From Halocaridina rubra (lineage: Eukaryota; Arthropoda; Malacostraca; Decapoda; Atyidae), in assembly GCA_037179515.1 (NCBI GenBank), contig JAXCGZ010009454.1:50001-114000 (forward strand): 64,000 bases of DNA, in the 5' to 3' direction. Below the pieces are notes generated by a model. The model was not told the origin of the DNA, did no database searches, and was given only the letters and a program-made list of their open reading frames with translations. Shown piece by piece: positions 1 through 13,190 of this stretch. Position numbers and translations under genes: made by a program. The first letter of the stretch is position 1. Every line of letters starts with the position of its first letter.

Positions 1-1985
1 CATCCACACGACCTCAACTCATGACCTTCAGCACATGCTCCATGATTTTTACGTGTCTGCTACCTCCTGTGGCCTTATTATCTCCCCAGAAAAAAGCATG
101 ATTTTTACTTCACGCAACTGCAGAGCACTGCCCACATTCGCCATGGGTGGTAATGTCATCCCTCACTGCACACAGTACACGTATTTAGGTGCACCAGTCC
201 GGATCACCCCAGCTATACCTGCACGTCAACGAATTCATCCCTTTGTGAAGAGCCTTCTTGACCGTCTGGAGCCCCGCTTTGCACCTGTCAAGTAGCTTGC
301 CAACAATGCTGCAGGAGTCTCCATCCCAGTGGCGAGGACCCTCTACATCCTACTACTTCGGTCAGTGGTTGACTATCTGTCTCCTGCCTTGTGTCAACTT
401 CCTAGACCAGCTCTCGAGCCACTTGAAAAGTTCCAGAATCGAGTCATGAGATTTATCTTGGGATGTTCTCTCTCTACCCGTATTGTGAGTATGCAGTTGG
501 AGCTCAACTTGCCCCCTCTTGTGGAGAGGATTTATGCCAATGTGTCCTATTTTACTGTTAAGTGTCTTCACTACCCCTTTCTTGCTCCGTACTTCTCTGC
601 TGTCATGAGGACGTCCCTGGATCCAGACGCACCCAGGCTCCCACTTCGAGCAGGAGGTCATAACCTTATCAGGGTGGTGAGTGACATTCTCCGTGGCCTT
701 GACATCGACCGGCCAGTGCAGGCGGCTGTCCCAGATTTACCACCCTGGCGTGTCCCCCTCCCCGCTGTCACATATACACCGACCTCGAAGGATGTCTATC
801 CCCCCTTGCAGAGACAGTTAGCTCTGGAGACTATCGCTGATGTGTCCACGTCTGTCCCTGCAGCACACCACGTCTATGTTGATGGTTCTGTGCAAGCAGA
901 TGGGAGGGCGGCATGTGCTGTGTTTTCCCCCACCATGGAGCCGCCTGTGCCGGCTGATTCATGGATTGGCCGTAGACTACCCACCTCGTCGAGCTCCACC
1001 TACTGTGAACTGAATGCCATCTTGGATGCCGTGACTCTCCTTGTTCGACGACGAGTGAATGGGGTAATAATTTGTGACTCCCAATCGGCCCTACAAGCCC
1101 TATCCTCACCAAGACCTATCTGTGGCCGTGCTGTGGGAGATATACTATGTCGCCTCGCGGCCGCTCGGGATGCTTCTCTTGTTGTGTCGTTTGTATGGAC
1201 TCCATCCCACATTGGCTGACTGGCAACGACACAGCGGATCGTCTTGCCAAGGCGGCCTGTATGCTGGATGGGCATGCTGTGGACGCTGAGCCCTCCCTCC
1301 GATGCCTACGTAACATCATCTACTCAGCTGGGTTTGCCATGACGGTCCAGCGCAGGGACACGGAGAGGGCCAACAGTGTGTCCATACAGCACCATGATCA
1401 CTTTCTTCACAGTCGCTACAAGTATCGCAGACGCGGGTTAATGGTGCGGAAAAACAATGTAGTTAGTGCTCGGCTCAGAATGGGGTATCGGCCTTTATGG
1501 CAGGTCTCCCAGACTCTAGATATGCCACAGTACACCTCCTGTAAATTATGCGACCGTCCTAATGCTAACACTCTTGACCACTATTGTCTTCAGTGCCCCA
1601 CAGTGAGAGATGTTTTACCACGAGGTCAGAACTTAATACAGATCTGCTCATTTTTACTTAATGATGACAACCTTGATGTTATTCTTGCTCGTTATCCTCA
1701 CTTTGGTGGCCATTAATTATATTGAATTATACATATATTTTCTGTATGTGGCTGTATAATTCTGTTTGTGCATTCTGCGTTTCTCTGAGCTTTACTTTTG
1801 CATATAATGTACTCTGTGCTGCCATACTGTGAGTTGTGTGTTAGTATGCAGCAATGTTTTATCAATGTGTACACCTCCCTGTAAACTATGTTCAATTCTT
1901 GGTTTTGTATCCATTTTAAGCATTATTTGTATGAACTCATGTAATGTCTGACGCCTTGTTGCAATAAATTAATAAAATAAATAAA

Positions 1986-1990
<5 letters not shown>
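1..1990 (+). mobile_element. LINE-I: 3' half of a non-LTR retrotransposon with RNase H
   Basis: The element is already inside its reverse-transcriptase ORF at base 1 and ends in a short A-rich tail (repeated TAAA/TAAAT) near 1965-1990, directly before a (CT)n run. The order RT thumb, RNase H, C-terminal Cys/His knuckle, 3' UTR of about 270 bases and A-rich tail is that of I-group LINEs, unlike the RTE and CR1 copies elsewhere in the window, which lack RNase H. The 5' part lies outside the window. No second copy is seen here. Confidence 0.85.
2..1716 (+). pseudogene. RT/RNase H ORF2 fragment of LINE-I, broken
   Basis: The frame is open from base 2. It gives an RT-connection region (SPEKSMIF, TYLGAPV), a long linker, then an RNase H domain with all four acidic residues: D in YVDGS, E in CELNAI, D in ICDSQSA and D in GNDTADR. 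A Cys/His knuckle near the C-terminus (CKLC ... HYCLQC) is typical of non-LTR ORF2. Two lesions are visible: an in-frame TAG at 293-295, and a 1-base deletion near 1219 that splits the sequence between WTPSHIG and LTGNDTAD. The protein would act in target-primed reverse transcription; this copy cannot encode it whole. Family level is confident, clade assignment (I-like) less so. Confidence 0.85.

Positions 1991-2032
<42 letters not shown>
1991..2032. repeat. (CT)n microsatellite
   Basis: About 21 uninterrupted CT units between the LINE-I tail and a Rep-C fragment. The same dinucleotide (as AG) sits inside Rep-C near 4815 and 14380, so this run may belong to Rep-C rather than to the LINE tail. 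Confidence 0.9.
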
Positions 2033-2037
<5 letters not shown>

Positions 2038-2213
2038 ATTCTATTCTACCCACCCCTTACACTCTCTTTGTCCCAGTCAACTAGGGAGGGGCACTGTACA
2101 CAGTTATTTAAGAAAATAAACCAACAGATGTACAAACAATGATGAGCCCTTAATAATAATAATAATAACAATAATAATAATAATAATAATTAAAGAAATA
2201 ATAATAATAATAA
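2033..2213 (-). repeat. Rep-C 5' fragment (reverse) and (TAA)n
   Basis: Bases 2034-2148 are the reverse complement of the 5' segment of Rep-C seen at 4690-4815 (shared words such as GGGCTCATCA and TAGAATAGAATGTTGG). A (TAA)n-type run follows at 2149-2213. It lies opposite in orientation to the Rep-C 3' segment that follows, so the repeat is rearranged here. Confidence 0.7.
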
Positions 2214-2494
2214 GATCTAAGGAGAATTATTGGAGTAGACATCATGAAAGTAATACAGAGGTATATTAAAACCCAGCAGAGGGCTGGATATTCATTACAC
2301 ATCTTTTATAATCCCTTCACATCTGACAGGTCATTACACTTTCCATCTGTTTCTCTTTACAGCCTGATAAAAGCTGTTTTATTTTACCATTTTTTTGCCT
2401 GTCCTGATGTCACAATAATCTTTTTCCCCCCCCCCCAAATAAAATCCGCGATGCACTGAATTCGCGATAGGTGAACCGCAAAATAGTGAGGGAT

Positions 2495-2562
<68 letters not shown>

Positions 2563-2875
2563 TCATCCCTCGCTTTTTCGCGGTTCACCTATCGCGGATT
2601 CACTGTATCGCGGATTTTTTTATTTTGCCAAAAAAAATAAAATAAAATAAATAAAAAATTATTTTTTTAAGATTATTGTGACCCCAGGATGGGCCAAAAA
2701 AAGATAAAATAAAACAGCCTTTATCAGGCTGTAAAGAGAAACAGAGATAGAGAGTGTAATGACCTGTCAGATGTGAAGGGATTATAAAAGATGTGTAATG
2801 AATATCCAGCTCTGCTGGGTTTTAATATACCTCTGCATTACTTTCATGATGTCTATTCCAATAATTCTCCTTAGA

Positions 2876-2880
<5 letters not shown>
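2214..2880. repeat. Large inverted repeat: two Rep-C/Tig-1 end arms around (TA)n
   Basis: The left arm (2214-2497) is Rep-C sense sequence followed by the Tig-1 5' terminal sequence (rc start AGTAATCCCTC). The right arm (2560-2880) is the reverse complement of the same order, starting CAGTCATCCCTCGC. Both Tig-1 termini point inward at the central (TA)n. Trinucleotide arrays lie outside both arms, so the whole is close to mirror-symmetric. The arms are similar rather than identical, so this is an old or twice-inserted structure and not an assembly mirror. Confidence 0.75.
2498..2559. repeat. (TA)n microsatellite
   Basis: Uninterrupted TA run flanked on both sides by Tig-1-type termini, one ending GGGATTACT and the other starting CAGTCATCCC. 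Confidence 0.95.

Positions 2881-2942
<62 letters not shown>
2876..2942. repeat. (ATT)n microsatellite
   Basis: A pure ATT run at the outer edge of the right arm of the inverted repeat; the matching (TAA)n run on the other side is at 2149-2213. Confidence 0.95.
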
Positions 2943-2945
2943 CTT

Positions 2946-3106
2946 CTCCCCAAACTGTTTTCCTTTTTTGATGTCGGCTACCCACCAATTTAAGGGGAAA
3001 CAGCCAAGGTATATGTATGTATGTATTATTAGCAACAATAACTTTCCTTTGATGATGATTGTGGAGATTATTATCATTATTATTATTATTGTATATATAT
3101 ATAATA
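2946..3106 (+). mobile_element. Very short RTE-A 3' stub inside Rep-C remnant
   Basis: Bases 2946-3012 match the last 70 or so bases of RTE-A (TTGATGTCGGCTACC ... GAAACAGCCAAGGT) with a GTAT-type tail, that is, an extremely 5'-truncated insertion. The flanking 3026-3090 piece is a Rep-C segment in reverse (compare 4938-4975). Nothing here is coding. Confidence 0.7.
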
Positions 3107-3335
3107 ATATGATAGAGTTGATAGAGAGGCTATGTGGAATGTTTTGATATTATATGGAATTAATGGTAAATTGTTACATGCAGTGAAGAGTTTGTATGAG
3201 GGCAGTAGAGCTTGTGTGAGGGTAGGGAATGAAGTGAGTGAGTGGTTTCCAGTGAGTGTGGGACTGAGACAGGGATGTGTGATGTCATCATGGCTGTTCA
3301 ATTTGTATATTGATGGAGTTGTAAGAGAGGAGTTT

Positions 3336-3370
<35 letters not shown>

Positions 3371-4340
3371 TGTTTACGGGAAAGAGCCCAAAGCTCGTAT
3401 CTTCCCGTCTCCTGATCGGTTCCATTTTAGACTTAGTCATACTTATCATACCTGTCCTTAAAACTATGGATTGAGATAGCATTAACTACCTCCTCGCTTA
3501 GCCAATTCCAATTATCAACTACTCTTACACTGAAAAAGTATTTCCTTACATCCTGCAAAGAAGTTTTCTTACGAAGCGGATGAGCGAGTGCGTGGTCGAG
3601 GTTTGAGAATGGTAGATGGGGATGATAACGAGTGGGAGCTGAATCAGTTGCTGTTTGCAGATGATACTGTGGTCGTGGCAGATTCAGAGGAAAAGCTGTG
3701 TCAGTTAGTGTCAGAATTTGGAATGGTGTGTGAGAGAAGGAAGTTGCGAGTGAATGTGGGAAAGAGTAAGGTTATGAGGTGTACAAGAAATGAGAATGGC
3801 GCTGGATTGAATGTTATGTTGAATGGAGAGACACTTGAGGAGGTTAATCAGTTTAAGTATTTAGGCTCGGTTATAGCTGCAAATGGTGGAGTGGAAGCAG
3901 ATGTGTGTCACAGAGTGAATGAAGGATGTAAAGTGTTGGGCGCATTGAAAGGAGTGATAAAGAATAGAGGGTTGGATATGAATGTTAAGAAAGTTTTGTA
4001 TGAGAAAGTGGTTGTGCCAACTGTGATGTATGGATCAGAGTTATGGGGCATGAAAGTAAGTGAGAGACAGAAACTAAATGTGTTAGAGATGAAATGCCTG
4101 AGGAGTATGATTGGTGTATCTCGATTGGATAGGGTTAGGAATGAAGTGGTGAGAGCAAGAACGGGTGTGAGGAGAGAAATTGCAGCCAAAGTAGATATGA
4201 ATGTTCTGAGATGGTTTGGCCATGTGGAAAGGATGGATGATGAAAGGCTGCTGAAAAAGGTGATGAATGTGAGAGTTGATGGGAGAAATGCTAGAGGGAG
4301 GCCTAGGTTTGGATGGAGTAAGGAGAGCCCTGAATTATAG
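3107..4340 (+). pseudogene. RTE-A reverse transcriptase fragment
   Basis: Translation shows RT motifs VGLRQGCVMS, then after the CR1-A insertion QLLFADDTVVVAD with the catalytic FADD box intact, YLGSV, and the C-terminal RTE signature WFGHVERMDD and GRPRFGW. The RT is split at about 3332 by the inserted CR1-A tail. The thumb and C-terminal part (3588-4340) is open for 250 codons. The upstream endonuclease and RT fingers are missing through 5' truncation. Confidence 0.88.
3333..3576 (-). mobile_element. CR1-A 3' end inserted antisense in RTE-A
   Basis: A T/GT-rich run (3333-3373) followed by the reverse complement of the CR1-A 3' terminus (words TTTACGGGAAAGAGCCCAAA and CCGTCTCCTGATCGG, shared with 29,031 and 52,740). 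Only the final 200 or so bases of the LINE are present. The RTE-A sequence resumes at 3577 (GATGAGCGAGTGC). Confidence 0.85.
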
Positions 4341-4680
4341 GAGGATGAATGTGAGGGAAGCAAGCGAGCGTGCTAGGAATAGGAATGAGTGGCGAGCGAT
4401 TGTGATGCATCTCTGATGGGCATCTGCTGTTACCACGGGCGCTGCATCTTACATGAGGTAGCCCTGTGGTAGGGGCAGTAGGAGGAGTTGGCAGTTGTGA
4501 AGCGACACAGGTTGTGGAAGAGCCGGGAGGATGGGCTGTGGCACTCCAGCAGTGCCATCTGAACGGTTGCTAGCTCCCTCGTCATTGCCCATAGAGCAAA
4601 GTAATCCCCCTATTTGTTTTCCTTTCTTGATGTCGGCTACCTCCCAATTAAAGGGGGAAACAGCCAAGGTAGATAGATAG

Positions 4681-5251
4681 ATTATTATTATTATTATTAA
4701 GGGCTCATCACTGTTTGTAGTTCTGTTGGTTTATTTACTTTAATAACTGTGTACAGTGCCCCTCCCTAGTTGGCTGGTACAAAGAGAGTATGGGGGATTG
4801 GGCAGAATAGAATGTTGGAGAGAGAGAGACATCTTTAATTAACTCTTGTTCATTCAACCAAAACTACATTATTTATTGTAAAAATAATGGTTTAATTACA
4901 AATTCGTAATAATAATGATATTAATAATAATAATAATAATAATCTCCACAATCATCATCAAAGGAAAGTTGTTAAAAATAATAATAATAATAATAATATG
5001 AATATGAATAATAATAATAATATCTAAGGAGAATTTTTGGAATAGACATCATGAAAGTAATGCAGAGGTATATTAAAACCCAGCAGAGAGCTGGATATTC
5101 ATTACACATCTTTTATAATCCCTTCACATCTGACAGGTCTTTACACTCTCCATCTCTGTTTCTCTTTACAGCCTGATAAAGGCGGTTTTATTTTATAATT
5201 TTTGGGCCGTCCTGGTGTCATAATCATCTTAAAAAAAAAAAATAAATAAAT
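4681..5251 (+). repeat. Rep-C, most complete copy
   Basis: Order of segments: (ATT)n, a 130-base 5' block, a short (AG)n, an AT-rich block, (TAA)n runs, then a 200-base 3' block (GTAATGCAGAGGTATATT ... GTCCTGGTGTCA) ending in poly-A at about 5231-5250. The oligo-A end suggests retroposition (a SINE-like element or a LINE 3' UTR), but no pol III boxes or ORF are visible. Other copies: 2214-2447, 2630-2876 (reverse) and 14,345-14,770; a sister form lies at 21,296-21,558 and 35,222-35,473. Confidence 0.65.
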
Positions 5252-5329
5252 TTAAGGTGTTCTTACTACACGGAAATTCACCTATCGCGGCCGGTCCCGG
5301 AACTGAACCCCCGTGATAAATGATGGATT

Positions 5330-5333
<4 letters not shown>
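5252..5333 (-). mobile_element. Tig-1 3' terminal fragment
   Basis: Reverse complement begins CAATAATCCATCATTTATC and continues like the Tig-1 3' end at 7034 (GGTTCAGTTCCGGGACC, then CGCGATAGGTGAATTTCC). It joins Rep-C poly-A on one side and (TA)n on the other. Confidence 0.75.

Positions 5334-5374
<41 letters not shown>
5334..5374. repeat. (TA)n microsatellite
   Basis: Uninterrupted TA run between a Tig-1 terminus (left) and a MITE-E terminus (right). Confidence 0.95.
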
Positions 5375-6775
<1,401 letters not shown>

Positions 6776-6917
6776 GTAAGCAATATTGTAATGTATACTG
6801 TACTGTAGTATTACTATTTTTGTTTTACATTACACAAGTAAAGGCAAGCAATATTGCTTAGTTTAGTTTTACTATTTGTATGTCTTAAATTATTTTTCTA
6901 TGTTTCAGAGTGTTTAT

Positions 6918-7036
<119 letters not shown>

Positions 7037-7109
7037 TAACCCCTCGTTTATCGCGGGGATTCGGTTCCGGGACTGACCGCGATAGGTGAATTTCCGCGAA
7101 GTAGGATCA

Positions 7110-7440
7110 CCCTATATACATAGGTATTTTACATTTATTTTTATGTTTACTGTATAAACCCTCCCTGTACTGTTAACAAACCACCCTTTACTTTATTAAT
7201 GACAGCATGCAAGTGTAAATTTATATGAAAGTGATAGGTAAACTTACCGTGAATGAGGTGATGATGACATGACATACTCATATACATAGGTATATTACAA
7301 TTATTTTTACCTTTACTGTATAAACCCTCCCTGCACTGTTAAAAAAACCACCCTTTACTTTATAAATAACAGCATGCAAGCGTAAATTTATATGAACGTG
7401 ATAGGTAAACTTACCATGAATGAGGTGGTAATGACATTTG
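7110..7440. repeat. Tig-1 3' subterminal array, two units
   Basis: Two units of the repeat containing CCCTCCCTG (7159 and 7325; spacing 166), the same unit that forms 12-13 copies at 41,570-43,660 and about eight at 59,600-61,030. Confidence 0.85.
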
Positions 7441-7448
7441 TAGACTCC

Positions 7449-9266
7449 TTAGGAAATTATTCTGCAGTCAATAACAGCTTTACGTCTGCTTTTTGCGAGT
7501 GAAGAACATGGTAATGGGGAGATGCTGTCGCTGTTTCTTCTTTTGTTGGAAGATAGTATGGTCTTGTAAGGAATCATGGCATCGTCGAGAAGATTGCAGA
7601 AGGTCACCGAATGAACCATATTATCATCATGTTCTTGTGGGAATTGTTGGAGTGCTTTCACATGTTCATACATGGTTGCCAGACGTTCGAGTGTAAGGCC
7701 AGGTTCTTTAATTTCTTCGTGCGTTTCCTGTGGTTGTTCTTCTTCCTCTTCTTCGCTCGCTGATTTTGTCATTTCTTCCAAGTCTTCATCACTCAAAGGC
7801 TGCGAGTGGCAGTCAATCAGTTCATTCACGTCTTTGTGAGTCATATCTTTGAAGCCTTCTCCTCCCAGCAATGCAGCCAACTTCACAGCTTTCGCAGCTG
7901 CCGAGTTATGAACTTCATCAGGAGCGAATCCCTTGTAGTCGTAGATGACTTCGGGCCACAACTGCTTCCAGCTGGCATTGATTGTGGCCGGCTTCATCTC
8001 TTTAATTGCATTCTGAATATTTTGAAAGCATGTAGCAATCGTGTAATAACGCCAGTAAGTCTTCATTGAGAATTCATTGTCCGCATCCATGGCTTCAACC
8101 AGGTTTGCCAAGGCATTTCGTGTATAGAGGGCCTTGAACGCATGAATAACGCCTTGATCCATAGGCTGAATCAGTGACGTATTCGGTGGCAGGAACTCTA
8201 CTTGAACACCGTCATATTCGAGATTAGTTGCGTGGCCACCAGCATTATCCATCAAAACAAGGACTTTAAATTCAAGGCCTTTTTCTGCAAGATAAATTTT
8301 GAGCTGAGGGATAGAGCATTGGTGAAAACAGTCCGATGTGAGGCTTTTCGTGATCCACGCCTTAGTGTTATGCATCCAATACACTGGCAGCAGATTCTTG
8401 TTTTTATTCTTCAAAGCCCTAGGGTTCTTTGACTAGTAGATAAACCCAGGCTTTAACATGAAGCCCGCAGCATTCCTGCACATGATGAGGGTAACATGGT
8501 CTTTGTGCACTTTAAATCCCGGGGCTTTAGCTTCTTCCATGAAGAGAAAAGTGCGAGACGGCATTCTCTTCCAAAATAACCCAGAAGAAGAAGAAGATCC
8601 ATGTTGAACACTTGCTCAGGAGCATATTCCCCTTCGGCGATAATTTTCTCGAAGTTGTTGTTCATGTAATCTTCAGCTGCAGCTGTATCTGCTGAGGCAG
8701 CTTCGCCATAAACCGAAACGCTCTTCAAGGCCAAAGTGCTTTTGAAATATGGCGAACCATGGCTTGCTTGTAACAAACGATTGTTTCCTCGGTGGAGAAT
8801 CGCTTGAGGGTCCTGGTTGTGGGTCGTCGATATCTTCTTCTCTCTCCTCTTCCTTACTGTTGCCACTGTCGTCGTTGGGTTCGTTTGCAGCGAATGTCTC
8901 ATACAGCTTCTTCTCCTTTGTTTGTATGATATTGGTGTCAATGCTGATGTTCTTCTTTCTGCAATCAGCAATCCACAGGGTCAAAGCAGATTCCATCCGC
9001 ACTATTATCTTATTGCGAGGTGTCACGACCCTCTTCGCTGATTTACTAAATGAAATAATCGCTGTTTTCCTGATATTTGCCTCGTCCTTTTTGATGTAGT
9101 GAACAGTAGATTCATTGAGGCCAAAATGGCAGCTGACATCCGCAAACCTTTTTCCTTCTCTCAGCATATCTAACAGTTTCACCTTATCTGTTATGGTTAA
9201 CATCTTCCTTTGCTGCTTAGGCTCACTACCAGAAGCCTTAGAAGATGAAGGACGCTTGGGAGGCAT
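7449..9266 (-). pseudogene. Tig-1 transposase (CENP-B/jerky-like), frameshifted
   Basis: Starts MPPKRPSSSK at 9266. Domain order: psq-type helix-turn-helix (ITDKVKLLDML, HFGLNESTVHYIKKDE), CENP-B-type DNA-binding domain (ALTLWIADCRKKN, KLYETFAAN), an acidic linker with PQPGPSS, then the DDE core. The second and third acidic positions are seen in LVLMDNAGGHATN and LIQPMDQGVIHAFKALY; the first lies at FNMD, where a frameshift follows. Breaks: a shift near 8700 (after KHFGLE), one near 8603 (after NMD), and a stop before 8414. The C-terminal tail is Glu-rich. A nuclear DNA-binding transposase in life; this copy is inactive. Confidence 0.9.
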
Positions 9267-9499
9267 TGCAAAATTTGAAAAATGTGAAGAAAATAAATCA
9301 CAAGCACAACGTATTTAAAAGCACAACGCGAACGGCGCACATGTGAGTTATACTAAACGAGTGAGGCGAGACAGTGGAAGATGGTGGGAGAACCAAGCTT
9401 CAATCAAAAAGCCAATCAGACCCCATGATACAGAACATACAGAAAAACAATTATGTGATTCGTCTTCTCCCACCCTTTCAGCCAGTAGCATTCCAAGAA

Positions 9500-10060
9500 C
9501 TATCTCACGTAGGTGCGAGCCTTTGCATTTTCCAAGACACCAATACAGTGTACACTATCGTACAGTATTTCACATGGTGCAATACTGTGAGTTATATGTT
9601 TAAATTTGTTTTTTACTATTTTTTACTGTTTTATTACTCTTAGGCCAGGAAATACTTTTTTTATCAATAAAATAATGAAAATTTCAATATGTACTAGCTC
9701 ACGTAGGTGCGACCCTTTACGTTTTTCGAAACGCTGATACCGGTATCGTACTTTACATGGTGCACTACTGTAAGTATTTCTATTTTTTACTGTTTTATTA
9801 TTCTTAGGTTAAGAAATACGTGTTTTTATCAATAAAATAATGAAACTACTTGAAATTTTAATATTTGCTAGCTCACGTAGGTGCGACTCTTTGCGTTTTC
9901 CGAAACGCTGATACCGGTATCGTACTTTCTATGGCGCAGAGTTACATGTTCAGATTTATGTTTTTTTAATATTTCTTTCTGTTTTATTATTCTTAGGCTG
10001 GGAAATACATTTTTTTTATCAATAAAATAATGAAAATACTGAAAATTTTAATTTTTTTTA
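9500..10060. repeat. Tig-1 5' subterminal array
   Basis: About three units marked by CTCACGTAGGTGCGA at 9504, 9698 and 9872 (spacing 194 and 174), each with a CTGATACCGGTATCGTA core and a TCAATAAAATAATGAAA stretch. A distinct unit from the 3' array of the same element. Confidence 0.85.
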
Positions 10061-10160
10061 ATATTTTAATATCTTCGCATATACCCAGAAAAAAAAACTC
10101 GCCAAAAAAAAACCCGATGCACTGAATTCGCGACAGGTGAACCTCGATATAGCGAGGGGT

Positions 10161-10272
<112 letters not shown>

Positions 10273-10296
10273 AATAAGCACATTACATATGTGAAA

Positions 10297-10642
<346 letters not shown>

Positions 10643-11828
10643 CATGTTCCTTTTTTCCATATTTTTTTAACAGCAAAATTGCAATAACGCTCTTGCAAAA
10701 AAATTCGAAAAAAAACTTTTCATTTTAGTAAAAAATCGATTGCCTTGGAGGCACTTTTCTGCCATCCTCCTCCTCATCTACCGCATAATGTGATTGGATA
10801 TTATGAAGAAAATTGACAAAAAGCATTAAGAACAAACAGCACATTTATTTTCAATATAATATTGTCAGGGAAATAGCGTGTGAGGGTGCATCAGCTAATA
10901 CGGAAGTAGCAAAACGTTTGCCGATAGAGGCTCGTTCTCCCGCATCCTAGTCCTCTTCTGCTGCTTAATACGATCAGATATTATGAAGAAAATTGAAAAA
11001 ACCATTAAGAATAAACAACAAACACATTTTCAATAGAATATCGTCAGGGAAATAGCGTGTGAGAGTGCATCAGCTGATATGGAAGTAGCAAAACGTCTGC
11101 CGATAGAGGTTCATTCTCCCGCATCCTACTCCTCTTCTACTGCTTAATGCAATCGAATATTATGAAGAAAATTGAAAAAAAGTATTAAGAACAAACAGCA
11201 AACATACTTTCGATATAATATTGTCAGGGAAATAGCGTGCGAGGGTGCCTCAGCTGATACGAAAGTGTGAGAAAACTTTTGCATCCTCGTCCTCACCGCC
11301 ACCAGTAGTGTTGCCAGATTAGATGAATGAGAGAAATTATAAATATAAAAAATATACATGCAAGCTGGGAAGTTATGTCAAGTATCTTAATTATGAAGGC
11401 CATTTTATTTAAATTACAGTACTACCATCTTGTAATTAATATATATCTTAAAATGTACCATACATTTGAAAATAAAAACATCCACTTTATCTGGCAACAT
11501 TGGTCACCATGCATGTCCCAGGGTAAGCCTGTTGCCAACAGCATAATAGAGTGCATTACTTTGTTTAATGTACAGTAATTCTGTATATCTTTTATACTCT
11601 ACACTATTTGCATGTTAATATAAATAACTACAGGTCTTTCTGCTTTGTTATGTACTTATAAAATATGTTTTAATTATCTTATATCTTTGGCATAGTGTGT
11701 CTATGGACAGTTGTGGAACAAGCTATGCCCTTTATCATTGTTTCCTATGGAAATTGACTCGTTTTTTCTCGCAATTTTCCATTAACCCGTCACTTCACCT
11801 ATCTCCGCGTTATTCTGAGAACTAAGTG
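10643..11828 (-). mobile_element. MITE-E copy 2
   Basis: Begins CATGTTCCTTTT (a degenerate reverse of the right end), contains a three-unit 180-bp-type array, and ends CTGAGAACTAAGTG at 11828 followed by TA. The end reads CACTTAGTTCTCAG in reverse, matching CACCTAGTTCTCAG of copies 3 and 4. About 230 bases at 11,300-11,530 are additional to copy 1. No ORF of note. Confidence 0.75.
10766..11275. repeat. 180-bp-type tandem array in MITE-E copy 2
   Basis: Three diverged units of the same repeat as 5510-6345 (words GTCAGGGAAATAGCGTG and CAGCTGATA recur). Confidence 0.85.
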
Positions 11829-11873
11829 TATATAATATATACAGTATACTGTATATACATGGATATATATATA

Positions 11874-13190
11874 CAAAGTTATGGAGAAACTACTAAGGAA
11901 ACATATCTCTCTTCACTTGGAATCCTTCAACTTTTTGTCAGTGAGGCAACATGGCTTCAGAGAAGGTAGATCAACAGTAACAAACTTATTAGAATTTTAT
12001 GATGAGGTAAGCCAAATCTTACAGGAAAGAGAGGGCTGGGCAGATTGCATATTCCTAGACTTCCAGAAAGCGTTTGACACTGTTCCACATGGGAGACTTA
12101 TTAGGAAGCTGCAATCAATGGCTAGAATAGGTGGAAATGTTTTGGAATGGATAAAAACTTACTTATAAGGAAGGGAACAGAGGGTTAGAGTAAGAAACTC
12201 AGTGTCTGAATGGAGAAGAGTTAGTAGTGGAGTTCCACAGGGTTCAGTTTTAGGGCCACTTTTGTTCCTTGCATATGTAAATGACCTGCCAGAGTCTGTA
12301 AATTCATTCATGAATATGTTTGCAGATGATGCAAAGATTGTGAAGAAAGTAAAAAACGAGAACAATGGTAGAGAACTTCAGGAGGATCTAAATAATCTGC
12401 ATGAGTGGTCAGAAAAGTGGCTAATGAAATTCAATACTTCAAAATGTAAGGTAATGAGAATGGGTACAAGTGCAAGAAGGCCCAAGCTTGACTACTCGGT
12501 GGCTGGAGTACAACTTCAAGAGACAGAAAATGAGAGAGATCTAGGAGTAAACATACTGGCAGATTTGTCTCCAGAAATACATATAAATGGCATAGTAAGG
12601 GCAGCATATGCATTCTTATCAAATTTAAGGGTAGCCTTCAGGCACATGGACAAGGAAATGTTCAGAAATATTTATGTAACCTATGTGAGGTCAAAACTCG
12701 AATATGCAGCCCCCTTTTGGAATCCGCACTTGAAAAAGCACATAGCTAAGCTTGAAAAAGTTCAAAGACATGCCACGAAACTGGTGCCAGAAATACGCAA
12801 TCTCAGTTATGATGAGAGGCTGAGGGAATTAGACTTACCATCACTCGAAGCTAGAAGAGTGAGGGGGGATATGGTGACAGTCTTTAAATTCCTTCATGGT
12901 TATGATAGAGTGGATAGGGATCGATATTTTGATATGGCTGGCTCTAGAACTAGAGGTCATAGTTTGAAGCTTCGTAAGAAAACTTCTTTGCAGGATGTAA
13001 GGAAATACTTTTTCAGTGTAAGAGTAGTTGATAATTGGAATTGGCTAAGCGAGGAGTTAGTTAATGCTATCTCAATCCATAGTTTTAAGGACAGTTATGA
13101 TAAGTATGACTAAGTCTAAAATGGAACCGATCAGGAGACTGGAAGATACGAGCTTTGGGCTCTTTCCCGTAAACACAATTAGGTAATCAC
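11874..13190 (+). mobile_element. CR1-A LINE copy, 5'-truncated
   Basis: Starts in mid-ORF (CAAAGTTATGGAGAAAC) and runs to the family 3' end (TCTTTCCCGTAAACACAATT, then AGGTAATCAC). Other copies: 3333-3576, 20,799-23,115, 29,013-30,920, 30,921-33,812 and 52,724-55,244. The lack of a poly-A tail and the heavy 5' truncation fit CR1-group elements. A MITE-E begins at its very last base. Confidence 0.88.
11881..13113 (+). pseudogene. CR1-A reverse transcriptase, one premature stop
   Basis: RT motifs in order: CIFLDFQKAFDTVPH, SSGVPQGSVLGPLLF, NMFADDAKIVKK with the catalytic FADD, ERDLGV, then the CR1-type C-terminus (YVRSKLEYAAPFWNPH, LPSLEARRVRGDM, VRVVDNWNWL). The only lesion is a GAA-to-TAA change at 12,166-12,168; the frame is otherwise open to the natural stop at 13,113. 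The endonuclease and N-terminal RT are absent through truncation. Confidence 0.9.

Larger units (their letters stand above)
3107..4680 (+). mobile_element. RTE-A LINE, 5'-truncated, with CR1-A insertion
   Basis: The sequence starts within the RT domain (match to 37,667 onward in the full-length copy), runs through the C-terminal domain and the 3' UTR, and ends with the family-specific (GATA)n tail at 4670-4680. A 244-base antisense CR1-A fragment interrupts it at 3333-3576. The (GATA)n tail and the short 3' UTR are typical of RTE-clade elements. Confidence 0.88.

Noticed and set aside
3908..4363. Antisense ORF of 151 codons, and similar long antisense ORFs at 47,956-48,657, 49,656-50,186 and 36,638-36,946
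   Set aside because: They are the opposite strand of RTE-A coding sequence, which is purine-rich and so gives few stops in reverse; repeated at every RTE-A copy with no independent motif.
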